The notes beneath the pieces were generated by a model, which saw only the letters and a program-made list of their open reading frames with translations, did no database searches and was not told the origin of the DNA. Made by a program: the position numbers and the translations under genes. This document shows, piece by piece, positions 1 through 8,998 of a stretch of 64,000 bases of DNA (within the stretch, counting starts at the first letter, position 1; every line of letters begins with the position of its first letter). The stretch is from JAGIBJ01 sp032119595. GTDB taxonomy: Bacteria > Actinomycetota > Thermoleophilia > Solirubrobacterales > Solirubrobacteraceae. The stretch spans positions 62,001 to 126,000 of the forward strand of contig JAUMBQ010000001.1 of NCBI GenBank assembly GCA_032119595.1, read 5' to 3'.

Positions 1-1
1 C

Positions 2-145
2 CTCAAGACCGAACTCGAGCATGTGCAGAAGTGGCCGGTCGAAAACTGGACGCTCGCATTCCAGAGCCAGCTTCGGACCGTCTCCGAGCACGACTCCCGC
101 CTGCTCCTGGATCGCCTGAACGCTGCAGCGGGGCAGCCCGCATGA
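2..145 (+). CDS. 3' end of an unidentified protein (partial)
   Basis: An open frame enters from the left edge and ends at a TGA at 143-145, leaving 47 residues that finish in LLLDRLNAAAGQPA. Third positions are G/C rich, so it is likely coding. The stop overlaps the ATG of the next gene (ATGA), which suggests one operon. Too little is present to name a family. Confidence 0.6.
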   Translation, partial: LKTELEHVQKWPVENWTLAFQSQLRTVSEHDSRLLLDRLNAAAGQPA

Positions 146-798
146 CCCAGGTCGATCACAGCCTGCACCCGGCGAGACTCCTCGACGACGGCCGCAAGCT
201 CGCCGCTGTCGCCTCGATGATCTTCATCGTGTCGCTGTTCCTGCCGTGGTACGAGAAGAGCGTCTTCCCAGCCGGGGCCAAAAGCTTCGTCACGACCAGC
301 CTGAGCGCGTTCGGCGCGTTCACGTGGGTCGAGGCTGCCCTGCTGCTCGTCGATGCCGCCGTGCTCGCACTGCTCTACCTGCGAAGCACGAACCGCCGCG
401 TCGAACTGCCGGGGAGCGACGGCACCATGATTGCGGTCGCGGGCGGCTGGATGGTCGCCCTGTTGATCGTGCGCGTCTTCGACAAGCCGAGCGTCAGCGG
501 CGAGGGCGCCGCCGCGTCCGTCGGACTCCAGTGGGGCCTCCTCATCGCGATGGCCGCGGCGGGCGCGATCCTCGCTGCCGGCCTGGCTACCCGAGCTATC
601 GAGCGCGCCACGAAGAGCGGCGGCCCGCCGACCGCTGCAAGCGGCGAGCCAACCCGCACGTCTGCCGACGGCTCCGAAGACCCAACCCGCTTCGGCGGTC
701 GGTCCGCGGCCAAGCCACACCCGACCGATCCCTCCGAGGATCCGACCGAGTTCGGCGCCTATGGCTCTGATCTCGGCGGCCCGCCCCGCCCGACCTGA
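142..798 (+). CDS. Four-helix membrane protein of unknown function
   Basis: The product is 218 residues. I chose the ATG at 142 because it overlaps the stop of the upstream gene; an in-frame GTG farther upstream would run through that gene. Four hydrophobic segments lie at roughly residues 20-38, 60-80, 97-115 and 125-150, the first ending in LFLPWY. The cytoplasmic or exposed tail after about residue 155 is rich in Pro, Ser, Thr, Asp and Gly and contains the same short motif twice, SEDPTRFG and SEDPTEFG. No family is recognised. It sits just before the MoxR/VWA pair, but the 26-base gap does not prove co-transcription. Confidence 0.75.
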   Translation: MTQVDHSLHPARLLDDGRKLAAVASMIFIVSLFLPWYEKSVFPAGAKSFVTTSLSAFGAFTWVEAALLLVDAAVLALLYLRSTNRRVELPGSDGTMIAVAGGWMVALLIVRVFDKPSVSGEGAAASVGLQWGLLIAMAAAGAILAAGLATRAIERATKSGGPPTAASGEPTRTSADGSEDPTRFGGRSAAKPHPTDPSEDPTEFGAYGSDLGGPPRPT

Positions 799-824
799 CG
801 CTCGGCCACGTAGGCTGAGCGGGG

Positions 825-1706
825 ATGGATCTCAGCACGCTCACCGCCGATCTTCGAGCCGCCGGGTATCTCGCCGACGAGCGCACCGCCCTCGTGTCGG
901 GGCTTGCGATCGAGCTCGGCAAGCCCGTCCTGGTCGAGGGGCCGGCCGGCGTCGGCAAGACGGAGCTGGCAAAGGCCCTTGCCAAGGTCACGGGCCGCGA
1001 ACTCGTGCGACTCCAGTGTTACGAGGGCCTCGATGAGGCGCGCGCGCTGTACGAGTGGAACTACCGCGCCCAGCTCCTGCGCATCCAGGCGGCGCACGGC
1101 GGCGAGTGGGACGGTCTGCGCGACGATCTGTTCGCCGAGGAGTTCCTGCTGGAGCGGCCGCTCCTCAAGGCGATCCGCAGCAAGGAACCGGTCGTGCTGC
1201 TCGTCGACGAGATCGACAAGGCCGACCAGGAGTTCGAAGCGCTCCTGCTCGAGTTGCTCAGCGATTTCCAGGTGTCGATCCCCGAACTCGGCACGGTCCA
1301 CGCCAGTTCCCAGCCGCTGGTGCTCCTGACCTCCAACGCCGCGCGCGAGCTGACCGAGGCCCTCAAGCGGCGCTGCCTCTTCCTCACGCTCGATTACCCG
1401 TCGCCGGAGCGCGAGCGCGACATCCTGCTCGAGCACGTGCCGGAGTTGCCGGACGGTATTGCGTTCCGCATCGCCGAAGTGGCCGCGAAGATCCGCGAGC
1501 TCGACCTCCGCAAGCCGCCGGCGATCTCCGAGACGATCGACTGGGCCCACTCGCTGCTGCTGATCGGCGCCAACTCGATCGACTCCGCCGTGCTCCGCGA
1601 GACGCTGCCCGTGATCCTCAAGCACCGCACCGACCTGGATCTCGTCGCCGAACGCGCGGGGTTGCTGCTCGGCGAGCCCATCGGCACGCGTGGCGCGCGG
1701 AAGTAA
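825..1706 (+). CDS. MoxR-family AAA ATPase (CoxD-like)
   Basis: This 293-residue protein is a single AAA module. Walker A is GPAGVGKT at residues 39-46, Walker B is VVLLVDEID at 123-131, and a LTSNAARELTEALKRRC stretch carries the sensor and arginine-finger region. Members of the MoxR group use ATP to remodel or load metal into partner proteins, usually together with a VWA-domain protein encoded next door, and the following gene is exactly that. CoxD, from carbon monoxide dehydrogenase maturation, is the nearest named relative by layout, but no cox structural genes are in the window, so the client is unknown. The start is the ATG at 825. Confidence 0.88.
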   Translation: MDLSTLTADLRAAGYLADERTALVSGLAIELGKPVLVEGPAGVGKTELAKALAKVTGRELVRLQCYEGLDEARALYEWNYRAQLLRIQAAHGGEWDGLRDDLFAEEFLLERPLLKAIRSKEPVVLLVDEIDKADQEFEALLLELLSDFQVSIPELGTVHASSQPLVLLTSNAARELTEALKRRCLFLTLDYPSPERERDILLEHVPELPDGIAFRIAEVAAKIRELDLRKPPAISETIDWAHSLLLIGANSIDSAVLRETLPVILKHRTDLDLVAERAGLLLGEPIGTRGARK

Positions 1707-1718
1707 CGGCCTGAACCC

Positions 1719-3254
1719 ATGACCGGGCCACGCCAGTCTCGAGGACGGACCGCCAGCGGCGCCGCCGCGCCAGGCGCACGGCCGCAAACGCCGCTCGATC
1801 GGATGCCCCGTGGGATCGACGGCCTCCTTCTCACGCTCGCGGACGCCCTGCGCACCGTCGAGGTGCCGGTCGGCAGTGGCGAGCTGCTCGACGCGTCGCG
1901 GGCGCTGCTGGTGGTCGATTGGAACGACGAAAGCACGGTCCGCGAAGCGCTCGCCGCGACCATGACCAAGACTGCTGACCACCGCGAGCGCTTCCTCGCG
2001 GTGTGGGATGAGGTGCTGCGGCACGCGGCGCTGCGCGCCGCGCTCGACGCTCAGCGGGTACTCGACGGCGCTGGCGACGAGCAGTTCGAAGAGTCGCGGT
2101 TCCGAGGCGGCGAAGGTGAAGGCGAGGGCCAACCTGGCGACGCGGACGCCGATGGCGCCGGCGGCGGCGAGGGCCAGGGGTCGGGGAGCGGCGAAGGATC
2201 GGGCGCTGGCTCCGGCCTCGACCTCGACGAACTCTCGCGTGCCGTGCAGAGCGCGCTCGGCGAGGGAGCAGGCACGGGCGCCGGCGCCCTGCGCGACCTC
2301 GTGCGGCTGGCGATCGACGCGGCCCGCCAGCAGGAGTCCGGGGTCGTCGGCGTCGACGTGCAGCGCATCCGGCGGATGCTCGGGGTCAATCGCGGGGCCG
2401 ACGGGGCCGAGTCCCTGTCGGACGAGGCCCTTCGGCAATTCACCGATCTCCTGCGCCGGGAACTCGAAGAGCAGCGCACGATGCGGACCGGCGAAATGCC
2501 GCCGCAGCGGGCGGTCGGCCAACTCGGACGCGACCTCTCGCTCGGTCAGGCCCCGGATGAGGGCGCCGTGCTGAAGGCGGTGCAGTCACTGAGGCGGGAG
2601 CTGGCGGTAGCCGGCCACAGCCGGCGCGGTCCGCGTTCCGGACCGATCGATCTGCGCCGCACGATCCGCGCATCGCTGGGCACCGGCGGCGTGCCCGTCG
2701 AGATCGTCCCGCGGCGCCAACACCCCAAACGCCCGCAGCTGGTCGCACTCTGCGATGTCTCGACGTCGGTCAGCAGCTCAGCCGTGTTCTTCCTGAGCGT
2801 GATCGCCGCGCTCGCCGACTCCTTCTCGCGCCTGCGCAGCTGGGCATTCATCGAGATCGCCGACGAGGTGACGGAACTCTGCATGCAGTCCACGTCGGCG
2901 CGCGAACTCGGCCGGTCGATCACGAAGGAGGCCAAGGTCGCCGACATCACCGGCTACACCGACTACGGCCGGGTGTTCAAGCAGCTCGCGGTGGAACTCG
3001 AGGAGGTCGTCGACCGCCGCACCACCCTCATCGTGCTCGGCGACGCCCGGACCAATGGCCGCGACCCGGGCCTTGATGCCTTCGCAGCCCTCGCCTCTCG
3101 AGCGGGCCGGACGATCTGGCTCAATCCCGAGCCCGAGCTCTATTGGGATTACGGCGACTCAGAGAGCACGCGCTACGCCATGTGGTGCGAGATGCATCGC
3201 TGCGCGACCGCGGCCGACCTCACCGGTCTGGCGAAGCTGCTGACGACCCGCTGA
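1719..3254 (+). CDS. VWA-domain protein, CoxE-like MoxR partner
   Basis: The product is 511 residues and starts 12 bases after the MoxR ATPase stop. Residues 129-166 form a very Gly/Glu/Asp/Ser-rich linker. The C-terminal part is a von Willebrand A domain with a MIDAS motif: Asp346, Ser348 and Ser350 in CDVSTSVS bind the metal, followed by a helix-strand pattern ending in TLIVLGDARTN. CoxE-type proteins work with MoxR ATPases as a chaperone pair; the substrate here cannot be told. No signal peptide or membrane segment is seen, so it should be cytoplasmic. Confidence 0.85.
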   Translation: MTGPRQSRGRTASGAAAPGARPQTPLDRMPRGIDGLLLTLADALRTVEVPVGSGELLDASRALLVVDWNDESTVREALAATMTKTADHRERFLAVWDEVLRHAALRAALDAQRVLDGAGDEQFEESRFRGGEGEGEGQPGDADADGAGGGEGQGSGSGEGSGAGSGLDLDELSRAVQSALGEGAGTGAGALRDLVRLAIDAARQQESGVVGVDVQRIRRMLGVNRGADGAESLSDEALRQFTDLLRRELEEQRTMRTGEMPPQRAVGQLGRDLSLGQAPDEGAVLKAVQSLRRELAVAGHSRRGPRSGPIDLRRTIRASLGTGGVPVEIVPRRQHPKRPQLVALCDVSTSVSSSAVFFLSVIAALADSFSRLRSWAFIEIADEVTELCMQSTSARELGRSITKEAKVADITGYTDYGRVFKQLAVELEEVVDRRTTLIVLGDARTNGRDPGLDAFAALASRAGRTIWLNPEPELYWDYGDSESTRYAMWCEMHRCATAADLTGLAKLLTTR

Positions 3255-3277
3255 CCACGCCCGGTAGGGTTCGGGGC

Positions 3278-3367
3278 GAAGCAGGGGAGCCGGTGCAGAC
3301 CGGCTGAGAGGGCGCCGACAGTGGCGCCGACCCTTCGAACCTGTGGGCTCGCACCCGCGTAGGAAGC
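3278..3367 (+). promoter_or_regulatory. TPP (THI-box) riboswitch
   Basis: The stretch holds the hallmark order of the thiamine pyrophosphate aptamer: AGGGGAGCC, then CCGGCTGAGAG, then ACCCTTCGAACCTG, then GCGTAGGAAG. The closing segment contains AGGAAG (3361-3366), which is also the ribosome binding site of the GTG at 3373. Ligand binding that stabilises the closing helix would therefore hide the binding site, so control is probably at translation start. No terminator-like U-run is seen between the aptamer and the gene. Confidence 0.93.
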
Positions 3368-3372
3368 CGAAC

Positions 3373-4188
3373 GTGTCCGTCCGTGACGACATCCCGCCGC
3401 CCCCGGCGGCCAAGAACGCTCGACCGTCGACTGACGGCCCGGCACGCGATCTCGGTCCGACGCTGCTCCGAGCGACCGGTGCCGCGGCTGGATTCGGCGG
3501 GCGCGACGTGATCGCCGGCATCGACCTCGAGGTGCGGGCAGGCGAGACGGTGGCGATCGTCGGCCGTAGCGGCTGCGGGAAGACGACGTTGCTGCATCTC
3601 CTCGCTGGACTGACCCTTCCGAGCGCAGGGTCGATCGACGCCGAACCGGCTGCGCTCATGCCCCAGCGCGATGGCCTGATGCCCTGGGCGACGGCCCGCG
3701 ACAACGCCGCCTTGCCGCTCCGCGTCGCCGGTATCCCGCGCCGCGAAGCACACCGGCTGGCCGACGGTCAGTTGGCGGCCCTGGGCCTCGGGCACGCCGC
3801 GGGGCGCCGCGTCGCCGCGTTGTCCGGCGGGATGCGTCAACGCGTCGCGCTCGCCCGCACGCTGCTCACCGGTCGCAAGCTCCTCCTCCTCGATGAGCCA
3901 CTCGCCGCCGTCGATGCGCTCACCCGCAGCGAACTCCACGAGCTGCTGCTGCGCCACCTCGCCACCGGCGGCCACGGCGCGGTCTTGGTCACGCACGACC
4001 TTGACGAAGCGGTCCGCCTGGCCGATCGCGTGCTGGTCCTGCGGCCAACCAGAGAACTCCCCGCAAATCAGCATGTTCCATCGACGCTCCACCCCGGCCC
4101 GACGCTGACCGGCAAGGTTGGCGATCGCCTCGAGCACCGCGGTGGAGACGTGCTCCGACTCGCCCTTCTCACCGAGCTGGCCGCGTAA
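3373..4188 (+). CDS. ABC transporter ATPase for a thiamine precursor (ThiZ-like)
   Basis: The 271-residue protein is an importer ATPase: Walker A GRSGCGKT (64-71), Q-loop PQRDGLMPW (97-105), signature LSGGMRQRVALA (150-161), Walker B LLLLDEP, and switch His208 in VTHDLDE. I chose the GTG at 3373 because AGGAAG lies six bases upstream; a start at 3343 would fall inside the riboswitch. The gene is followed after two bases by the permease and then the binding protein. TPP control plus an NMT1/THI5-like binding protein point to uptake of a pyrimidine (HMP-type) precursor of thiamine, as for ThiXYZ systems; the exact ligand is inferred. Confidence 0.87.
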   Translation: MSVRDDIPPPPAAKNARPSTDGPARDLGPTLLRATGAAAGFGGRDVIAGIDLEVRAGETVAIVGRSGCGKTTLLHLLAGLTLPSAGSIDAEPAALMPQRDGLMPWATARDNAALPLRVAGIPRREAHRLADGQLAALGLGHAAGRRVAALSGGMRQRVALARTLLTGRKLLLLDEPLAAVDALTRSELHELLLRHLATGGHGAVLVTHDLDEAVRLADRVLVLRPTRELPANQHVPSTLHPGPTLTGKVGDRLEHRGGDVLRLALLTELAA

Positions 4189-4190
4189 CC

Positions 4191-5027
4191 ATGGCTTCAA
4201 CCCATGTGTCATCGGCGGCATCGATCACCGGGCGGCGGCGCACCCGCAGCGTCCTCGCCCCGCTCGCCCTTCTCCTCGTCCTCGGCGCGGCCTGGGAAGC
4301 CTTCGCCCGCCTCCGCGACATCGATCCGATCATCCTTCCCGCTCCGTCCGACGTGGCCTCCTCGATGTGGACCGACCGTTCTCTCTTGCTGGAGGGGCTC
4401 GGTCGCACGACCTCGATCGTGCTCGGCGGCATTCTCATCGCCGCCATCCTCGGCATCGCCCTCGGCGCCGCGCTGCATCGCTCTCCAACCGCCCGCCGCG
4501 CCGTAGAACCACTTCTCGTCGGCTCCCAAGCCGTGCCGATCCCGGTACTGGCCCCACTGCTCGTGATCTGGCTCGGGTTCGGGCTGACGCCCCAGCTCGT
4601 CCTCGTCGTGATCGTTGCGTTCTTCCCCGTCGCGGTGGCCACCCGCGACGCCCTCGCCGGCCTCTCGCCCGAGACCGACCTCGTCCTGCGAAACCTCGGG
4701 GCCACCGGATCCCAGCGCCTGCGCCTCGTCGAACTGCGCGGCGCGCTCCCGGGAATCGTCACCGGGCTCAGGCTCGCGGTCGTGTTTGCCGTGATCGGGG
4801 CCGTCTTCGCGGATTCCACGGGATCATCGGCCACGACCGCCGCCGATCCGACCAGCTCCGGCGGGCTCGGCCGCATTGTGCAGGACGCCATTCCGCAGCT
4901 CGCCACCGACCGCGCCTTTGCCGCCATCGCCCTGCTGGCGGCCCTGGCCCTCCTCCTCTTCTGGTCACTCGGCGCCGCAGAGCGCCGACTCGATCCGTCA
5001 CCCCACTCCCCCTTGAGGACCCCATGA
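4191..5027 (+). CDS. ABC transporter permease for a thiamine precursor (ThiX-like)
   Basis: This 278-residue permease has about six membrane helices and the BPD_transp_1 coupling loop around residues 160-190 (ATRDALAGLSPETDLVLRNLGATG), which docks with the ATPase. Family members in the SsuC/TauC/ThiX group look the same. Its ATG follows the ATPase stop by two bases, and its own stop overlaps the start of the binding protein (ATGA at 5024). It is translated under the same TPP riboswitch mRNA. Confidence 0.88.
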   Translation: MASTHVSSAASITGRRRTRSVLAPLALLLVLGAAWEAFARLRDIDPIILPAPSDVASSMWTDRSLLLEGLGRTTSIVLGGILIAAILGIALGAALHRSPTARRAVEPLLVGSQAVPIPVLAPLLVIWLGFGLTPQLVLVVIVAFFPVAVATRDALAGLSPETDLVLRNLGATGSQRLRLVELRGALPGIVTGLRLAVVFAVIGAVFADSTGSSATTAADPTSSGGLGRIVQDAIPQLATDRAFAAIALLAALALLLFWSLGAAERRLDPSPHSPLRTP

Positions 5028-6073
5028 TTCTTCTGCGCACGTCCAGTCGCACCCTCGCCACGTTCGCCCTCTGCGGCGCGCTCACGACCGCCGTCGCCTC
5101 GTGCGGTGAAATGGAAGAGCCCGTCGGTGGCGTCAAGACGCGCGACGCCGTCACCCTTGTGCTCGATTACTTCCCCAACGCCAACCACGCCGCGATCTAC
5201 GCGGCGCAGGCGAGCGGAGCGTTCGAGCGCGCGGGGCTCGATGTCACGATCCAGCCGCCGAACGACGCGTCGACCCCGCTCAAGGTGCTGGAGGCCGGCC
5301 AGGCCGACTTCGTCGTGTCCTATGAGCCGGAAATTCTGCTGGCGCGCGACAAGGGCGCCAAGATCCAGGGGGTTCAGGCGCTCGTGCAGTCACCACTGAC
5401 GTCGGTCGTCTCGCTCCCGAAGAACCCTGTCCGCACCGCAGCCGACTTCAAGGGCACCACGATCGGCACGTCCGGGCTGGCCTACCAGGCGGCGTACCTG
5501 GAGACGATCCTGGCCGAGGGGCAGGTCGACCCGAAGTCCGTGAAGCGCGTCGACCTGGGCTTCAACCTCACCCAGCCGCTGATCGCCAGCCGCGTCGATG
5601 CCAGCCTGGGCGCGTTCTGGAACTACGAGGCGATCGAGCTCGAGCGCCAGAAGAAGAAGCCCATCACGGTGAAGGTCGAAGACCTCGGCGTCCCGACCTA
5701 CAACGAGCTCGTCCTCACCGCGACCGAGGACACCGTCGCCAAGCGCGGCCCCGTGGTCCGCCGGTTCGTGCAGGCCATCGGCTTCGGCGCCAAGGCCGTG
5801 CAGGAGAACCCGGCCGCGGGCATCGACCCGATCATGGCCGCCAGCAAGGGCCTCGACCGTGGCCTGCAGGAGGCCTCGCTCAAGGCCACCCTCCCGGTGA
5901 TGTTCCCTGAAGACGACGCCCACCCATTCGGCTGGATGGACACGACCGCGTGGGCCAACTACGCCCGCTGGATGGAGTCCAAGGACCTCATCACGAACAG
6001 CCGCGTCGCTGCTCGCGCCATCACCAACGAATACCTCGCTGGCGAGGGCGTCGGCGATAAGACCGACAGCTAG
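5024..6073 (+). CDS. NMT1/THI5-like substrate-binding lipoprotein (ThiY-like)
   Basis: The product is 349 residues. A lipoprotein signal ends in the lipobox AVASC with Cys27, so the mature protein is anchored outside the membrane. The body matches the NMT1/THI5 binding fold (LDYFPNANHAAIYAAQASGAF near residue 50, then ADFVVSYEPEIL). In ThiY proteins this fold binds N-formyl-aminomethylpyrimidine or HMP. The start is the ATG at 5024 with GAGGA about five bases upstream. It is the last gene of the riboswitch operon and converges on the AlkA-type glycosylase gene. Confidence 0.88.
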   Translation: MILLRTSSRTLATFALCGALTTAVASCGEMEEPVGGVKTRDAVTLVLDYFPNANHAAIYAAQASGAFERAGLDVTIQPPNDASTPLKVLEAGQADFVVSYEPEILLARDKGAKIQGVQALVQSPLTSVVSLPKNPVRTAADFKGTTIGTSGLAYQAAYLETILAEGQVDPKSVKRVDLGFNLTQPLIASRVDASLGAFWNYEAIELERQKKKPITVKVEDLGVPTYNELVLTATEDTVAKRGPVVRRFVQAIGFGAKAVQENPAAGIDPIMAASKGLDRGLQEASLKATLPVMFPEDDAHPFGWMDTTAWANYARWMESKDLITNSRVAARAITNEYLAGEGVGDKTDS

Positions 6074-6142
6074 GCGCCGGCGGAGTTCGACCGGCTTCCG
6101 GGCCGACGATCGCGACACGCAGGGCGCGCCACGACGGGCTCG

Positions 6143-7135
6143 TCAGGCCGCGAACAGGTGCTCGGCCGCGTAGCCGGCCCAGGGTGAATACCTGGTCACG
6201 AGTTCGTGGACCTGGTGCTCGGTCGCCATCGGCGTGCGGCCCTTGCGGTCGCGCCTGAGTTCCACCGTTTGGCCTTCGGCCTGCGCCAGCGCGCGGGCCG
6301 AAGGCTGATGGTCGTACGAGGCGGCCAGGAGGGGCGCCGGCGTGAGCTGAACCCGCCCTTCGTACATCAGCCGACCGACGCTCTTGAGCAGGCCCAGGTC
6401 ACCGGACGGCGAGGCGTTCGTCTCACCCTGTCCGCGCAGCGCCATCGAAGCGAGCGTCCACGAGCCAAGGCCCGGGACCGCGCGGAGGCGCTGCCACGCG
6501 GCCATGCGGTCGTCGTGGTCGAGATCCAGGCCGCGCACGAGCAGCCGGCAGGTCTGCCGCAACAGCAGCGTGCGCCGTGCCGACAGGCCAAGCCGCTCGA
6601 TCTGCGCTGGCGCCAGCGCGAGCATCGCCGCTGGCGTCGGCGCGTCGCGCAGCCCGGTGCGTTCGCACTGCACGCCGGCCAGGCGCACGAGCCCGCGCTG
6701 GATCTTCGTCGCCTCGACGTACTCGATGAGTTGCTCGGTGATCGCCCACATCAGCGCCTCGTGCGGGCGGTAGCGGCAGGACGGACGCAGCCAGGGTCGA
6801 CGACGCACCAGCGGGCCGAGCACCGGGTCGTTCCAGGCGAGATCCAGGAACGGCCGGTGGTCGAGGTCGACACCGAGGGTGCGGCGCCAGCGCGCGAGGG
6901 CGTATTCGGCCAAGTCGCGATCGGGCGCCCACGCGCCCATCACGACCTCGCCATCGCGTCGGGGCTGAGCGGCGCGCAGCACCACGACCTGGCCGTCGTG
7001 GCAGGCGATGCGCTCCAGCAGCCCGTCGCGTCGCCGCATCACTCCGTCGGGCACGGCTCCCGGGAGCCGGTACGGGGCGACCGGATCGACCGTGACCCGC
7101 GCGTGCGCGAGCCCGGCGAGCGGGTCGGCCAGCAC
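6143..7135 (-). CDS. alkA: DNA-3-methyladenine glycosylase II (AlkA-type)
   Basis: The product is 330 residues with a GTG start. The helix-hairpin-helix glycosylase core is clear: LRAVPGLGSWTLASMALRG at about residues 217-235, then the catalytic aspartate Asp246 in SPSGDLGL. This Gly/Pro-Asp arrangement is that of AlkA and related alkylbase glycosylases, which flip out and excise alkylated purines. The N-terminal 110 residues are not conserved enough to name. No ada-type regulator lies next to it. It is convergent with the thiamine-precursor operon, 69 bases apart. Confidence 0.85.
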   Translation of the reverse strand: MLADPLAGLAHARVTVDPVAPYRLPGAVPDGVMRRRDGLLERIACHDGQVVVLRAAQPRRDGEVVMGAWAPDRDLAEYALARWRRTLGVDLDHRPFLDLAWNDPVLGPLVRRRPWLRPSCRYRPHEALMWAITEQLIEYVEATKIQRGLVRLAGVQCERTGLRDAPTPAAMLALAPAQIERLGLSARRTLLLRQTCRLLVRGLDLDHDDRMAAWQRLRAVPGLGSWTLASMALRGQGETNASPSGDLGLLKSVGRLMYEGRVQLTPAPLLAASYDHQPSARALAQAEGQTVELRRDRKGRTPMATEHQVHELVTRYSPWAGYAAEHLFAA

Positions 7136-7288
7136 GGCCGGCGCAGCGGCACGCGCGGCGCTTACGGGTGGAGCATCACGAAGGATCGGCGAAGCGTACG
7201 CGCCCAGCCGGACTGCTGCACGAACACCTGTGCGCCTACCGACCCCTGGATTCGTCCTGGCGAGGCCATCGCGCCGCCTGGACTGGAC

Positions 7289-7615
7289 TTATCTATCCAG
7301 GAGGTGGAGGTCGACGAGGATGCTCGTCGTCGACTTGGTGCGGAGCTTGCGGCGCTTGCGGCTGAGCCCGGGGGCAACGATCACGCGGTTGCGCGAGCGC
7401 TTGGGCAGGATCGCGGCGAGCACGAGGCCGGTCACGATGCCGGCGCCGCCGACGGCGACCGCCTTGGCGGGACCACTGAGCCCAGTACGACGCGTCACCG
7501 GCCGCGCCATGGGGCGAGCGACCGGCGGGTCAACGACGGCGATGCCCTCGGCGCGCGCGACGATCTCTTCGCCTCGCGCCGGGTTGATCGGTTCGCCTGC
7601 CGGGTCGTAGGTCAC
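7289..7615 (-). CDS. Small single-span membrane protein, unknown
   Basis: From the GTG at 7615 the product is 108 residues; a longer form from an in-frame start at 7675 is possible. One hydrophobic segment (AVAVGGAGIVTGLVLAAIL) is followed by a very basic tail (KRSRNR, SRKRRKLRTK), so the positive C-terminal side should face the cytoplasm. No homologous family is recognised. It lies alone between the glycosylase and the GNAT-like gene, all on the minus strand. Confidence 0.5.
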   Translation of the reverse strand: MTYDPAGEPINPARGEEIVARAEGIAVVDPPVARPMARPVTRRTGLSGPAKAVAVGGAGIVTGLVLAAILPKRSRNRVIVAPGLSRKRRKLRTKSTTSILVDLHLLDR

Positions 7616-7788
7616 CCGCCCACCGTATCGCGCGGCCGGGACGACCGCGACCGGCGTCCGCGGAAACCGGCGCACTGTGCGCCTTCGGCGATCTCCGCGG
7701 GCTCCGCTCTCTCCAGCGTCTCAGGCGAGAAGAGGCCGTCGGGGCGATCACGGTCCCCGCCGGACCGCGTTCGCAGCTCAGCGTTTGG

Positions 7789-8973
7789 CTACGCGTCCCA
7801 CGGCACAGGCAGCGGAAGTGGCTCGACGCCTTCTTGCAGCGGGCGGTCATACACGCGGTAGCGCTTGACAACGCGGCCATTCATGCCCTGCATCGCCCAG
7901 TTCATGGCCTTGTTGGTCTCCAGGATCCAGCCCATCTCACCGTCGGTGACCGGACCGGCCTTCGCCATGTCGAAATGCTCGAGGTAGAGGAGCGCGGCGG
8001 CCCCGGTGTGCTGGGCGTCAGGCTGAACGCCGAGGAAACCGACGCGAATCCGGTCGATCTTGCGGCGGCCGAAGATGAAGTGCTGCAGGGTCCAGGGGCG
8101 GATCTTGCCGTTCATCTTCCGCAGGACCTGGTTGAGGTCCGGAATGGTGATCGCCATCCCCACGACCTCGCCCTTGGGGTTGACGGCCTTCATGAACCAG
8201 TCCTTGGAGTACACGAGATGGATCTCCTCGGCCATGGTCTTGAGGTCCGCTTCGTTGTACGGCGTGAAGCCCCAGTTCCGCGACCACGCTGCGTTAAAGA
8301 GGCGGTGGAAGTCCTGGGTGATGTCCTTCTTGATGCTGCGGCGCGTCATCTTCTCCAGTCGCAGGCCGTGCTCATTCTTGGCGGTCTCAGCGGCCGCGAT
8401 GATCCCGGGGTGGAGCTTCTCTCGGTCGCTGACGTCGAGCGCCCACATGAGCAGGTCCATGGCCTTCGTGAGTCCGGCCGCCTCGACCCGCTGCTGGTAG
8501 TAGGGCGGGTGCCAGGGCTGCTTGAGCATCGGATCCAGGTCGAAGCCCTCGATCAGGACGCCAGACTCGTCGTTCATCTGGAAGTCCATCGGCCCGATCA
8601 TGCGCTCGCGCCCCCGTGCCCGCAGCCAGTCCTCGGCAGACTTGAGGAGCGCATCGAGGATCGCCTGGTCGTCTTCGAACTCCAGGAAGCCGAACATTCC
8701 CCAGGTGTTCTGGTGGTACTCGTTGAAGGCGCGGTCGATCTGGGCGGTGATCCGGCCGACGACCTTGCCGTCGCGCTCTGCGAGGAAGTACTCGGCCTCG
8801 CCGTGGCTGAAGAACGGGTTCTGCTTCTTGCTGAGGAACAGCTTGCGCTCGAACCGCAGCGGCGGCACCCAGTGCGGAGAACTACCATGCAGCCGGTACG
8901 GAAGCTCGATGAACTGCTTGAGGTCCCGTCGCGAGGCGACGGGTCGGACGACGAGGGAACCGGTGCCAGACAC
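7789..8973 (-). CDS. GNAT-fold N-acyltransferase, candidate ceramide synthase
   Basis: From the GTG at 8973 the product is 394 residues; earlier in-frame starts would run into the divergent gene. The chain has an N-terminal part with HGSSPHWVPPLRFERK and GRITAQIDRAFNEYH, and a second GNAT-like half with FLGVQPDAQHTGAAALLYLEH and LETNKAMNWAMQGM. This double layout, about 390 residues long, resembles the large uncharacterised acyltransferase family that includes E. coli YghO. In Caulobacter a GNAT-type protein encoded near serine palmitoyltransferase was identified as the bacterial ceramide synthase. The head-to-head neighbour here is an SPT-like enzyme, so the same role is a reasonable inference, not proven. 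No ribosome binding site is obvious. Confidence 0.6.
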   Translation of the reverse strand: MSGTGSLVVRPVASRRDLKQFIELPYRLHGSSPHWVPPLRFERKLFLSKKQNPFFSHGEAEYFLAERDGKVVGRITAQIDRAFNEYHQNTWGMFGFLEFEDDQAILDALLKSAEDWLRARGRERMIGPMDFQMNDESGVLIEGFDLDPMLKQPWHPPYYQQRVEAAGLTKAMDLLMWALDVSDREKLHPGIIAAAETAKNEHGLRLEKMTRRSIKKDITQDFHRLFNAAWSRNWGFTPYNEADLKTMAEEIHLVYSKDWFMKAVNPKGEVVGMAITIPDLNQVLRKMNGKIRPWTLQHFIFGRRKIDRIRVGFLGVQPDAQHTGAAALLYLEHFDMAKAGPVTDGEMGWILETNKAMNWAMQGMNGRVVKRYRVYDRPLQEGVEPLPLPVPWDA

Positions 8974-8998
8974 CGGCCAGAACTTAGAGGATGACGCC

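Noticed and set aside
31..141. Longer start for the first membrane protein
   Set aside because: It would overlap the upstream gene for 110 bases; the ATG at 142 overlapping the stop is the natural start.
825..3254. Carbon monoxide dehydrogenase cluster
   Set aside because: Only the CoxD/CoxE-like pair is present; no large, medium or small subunit genes are in the window.
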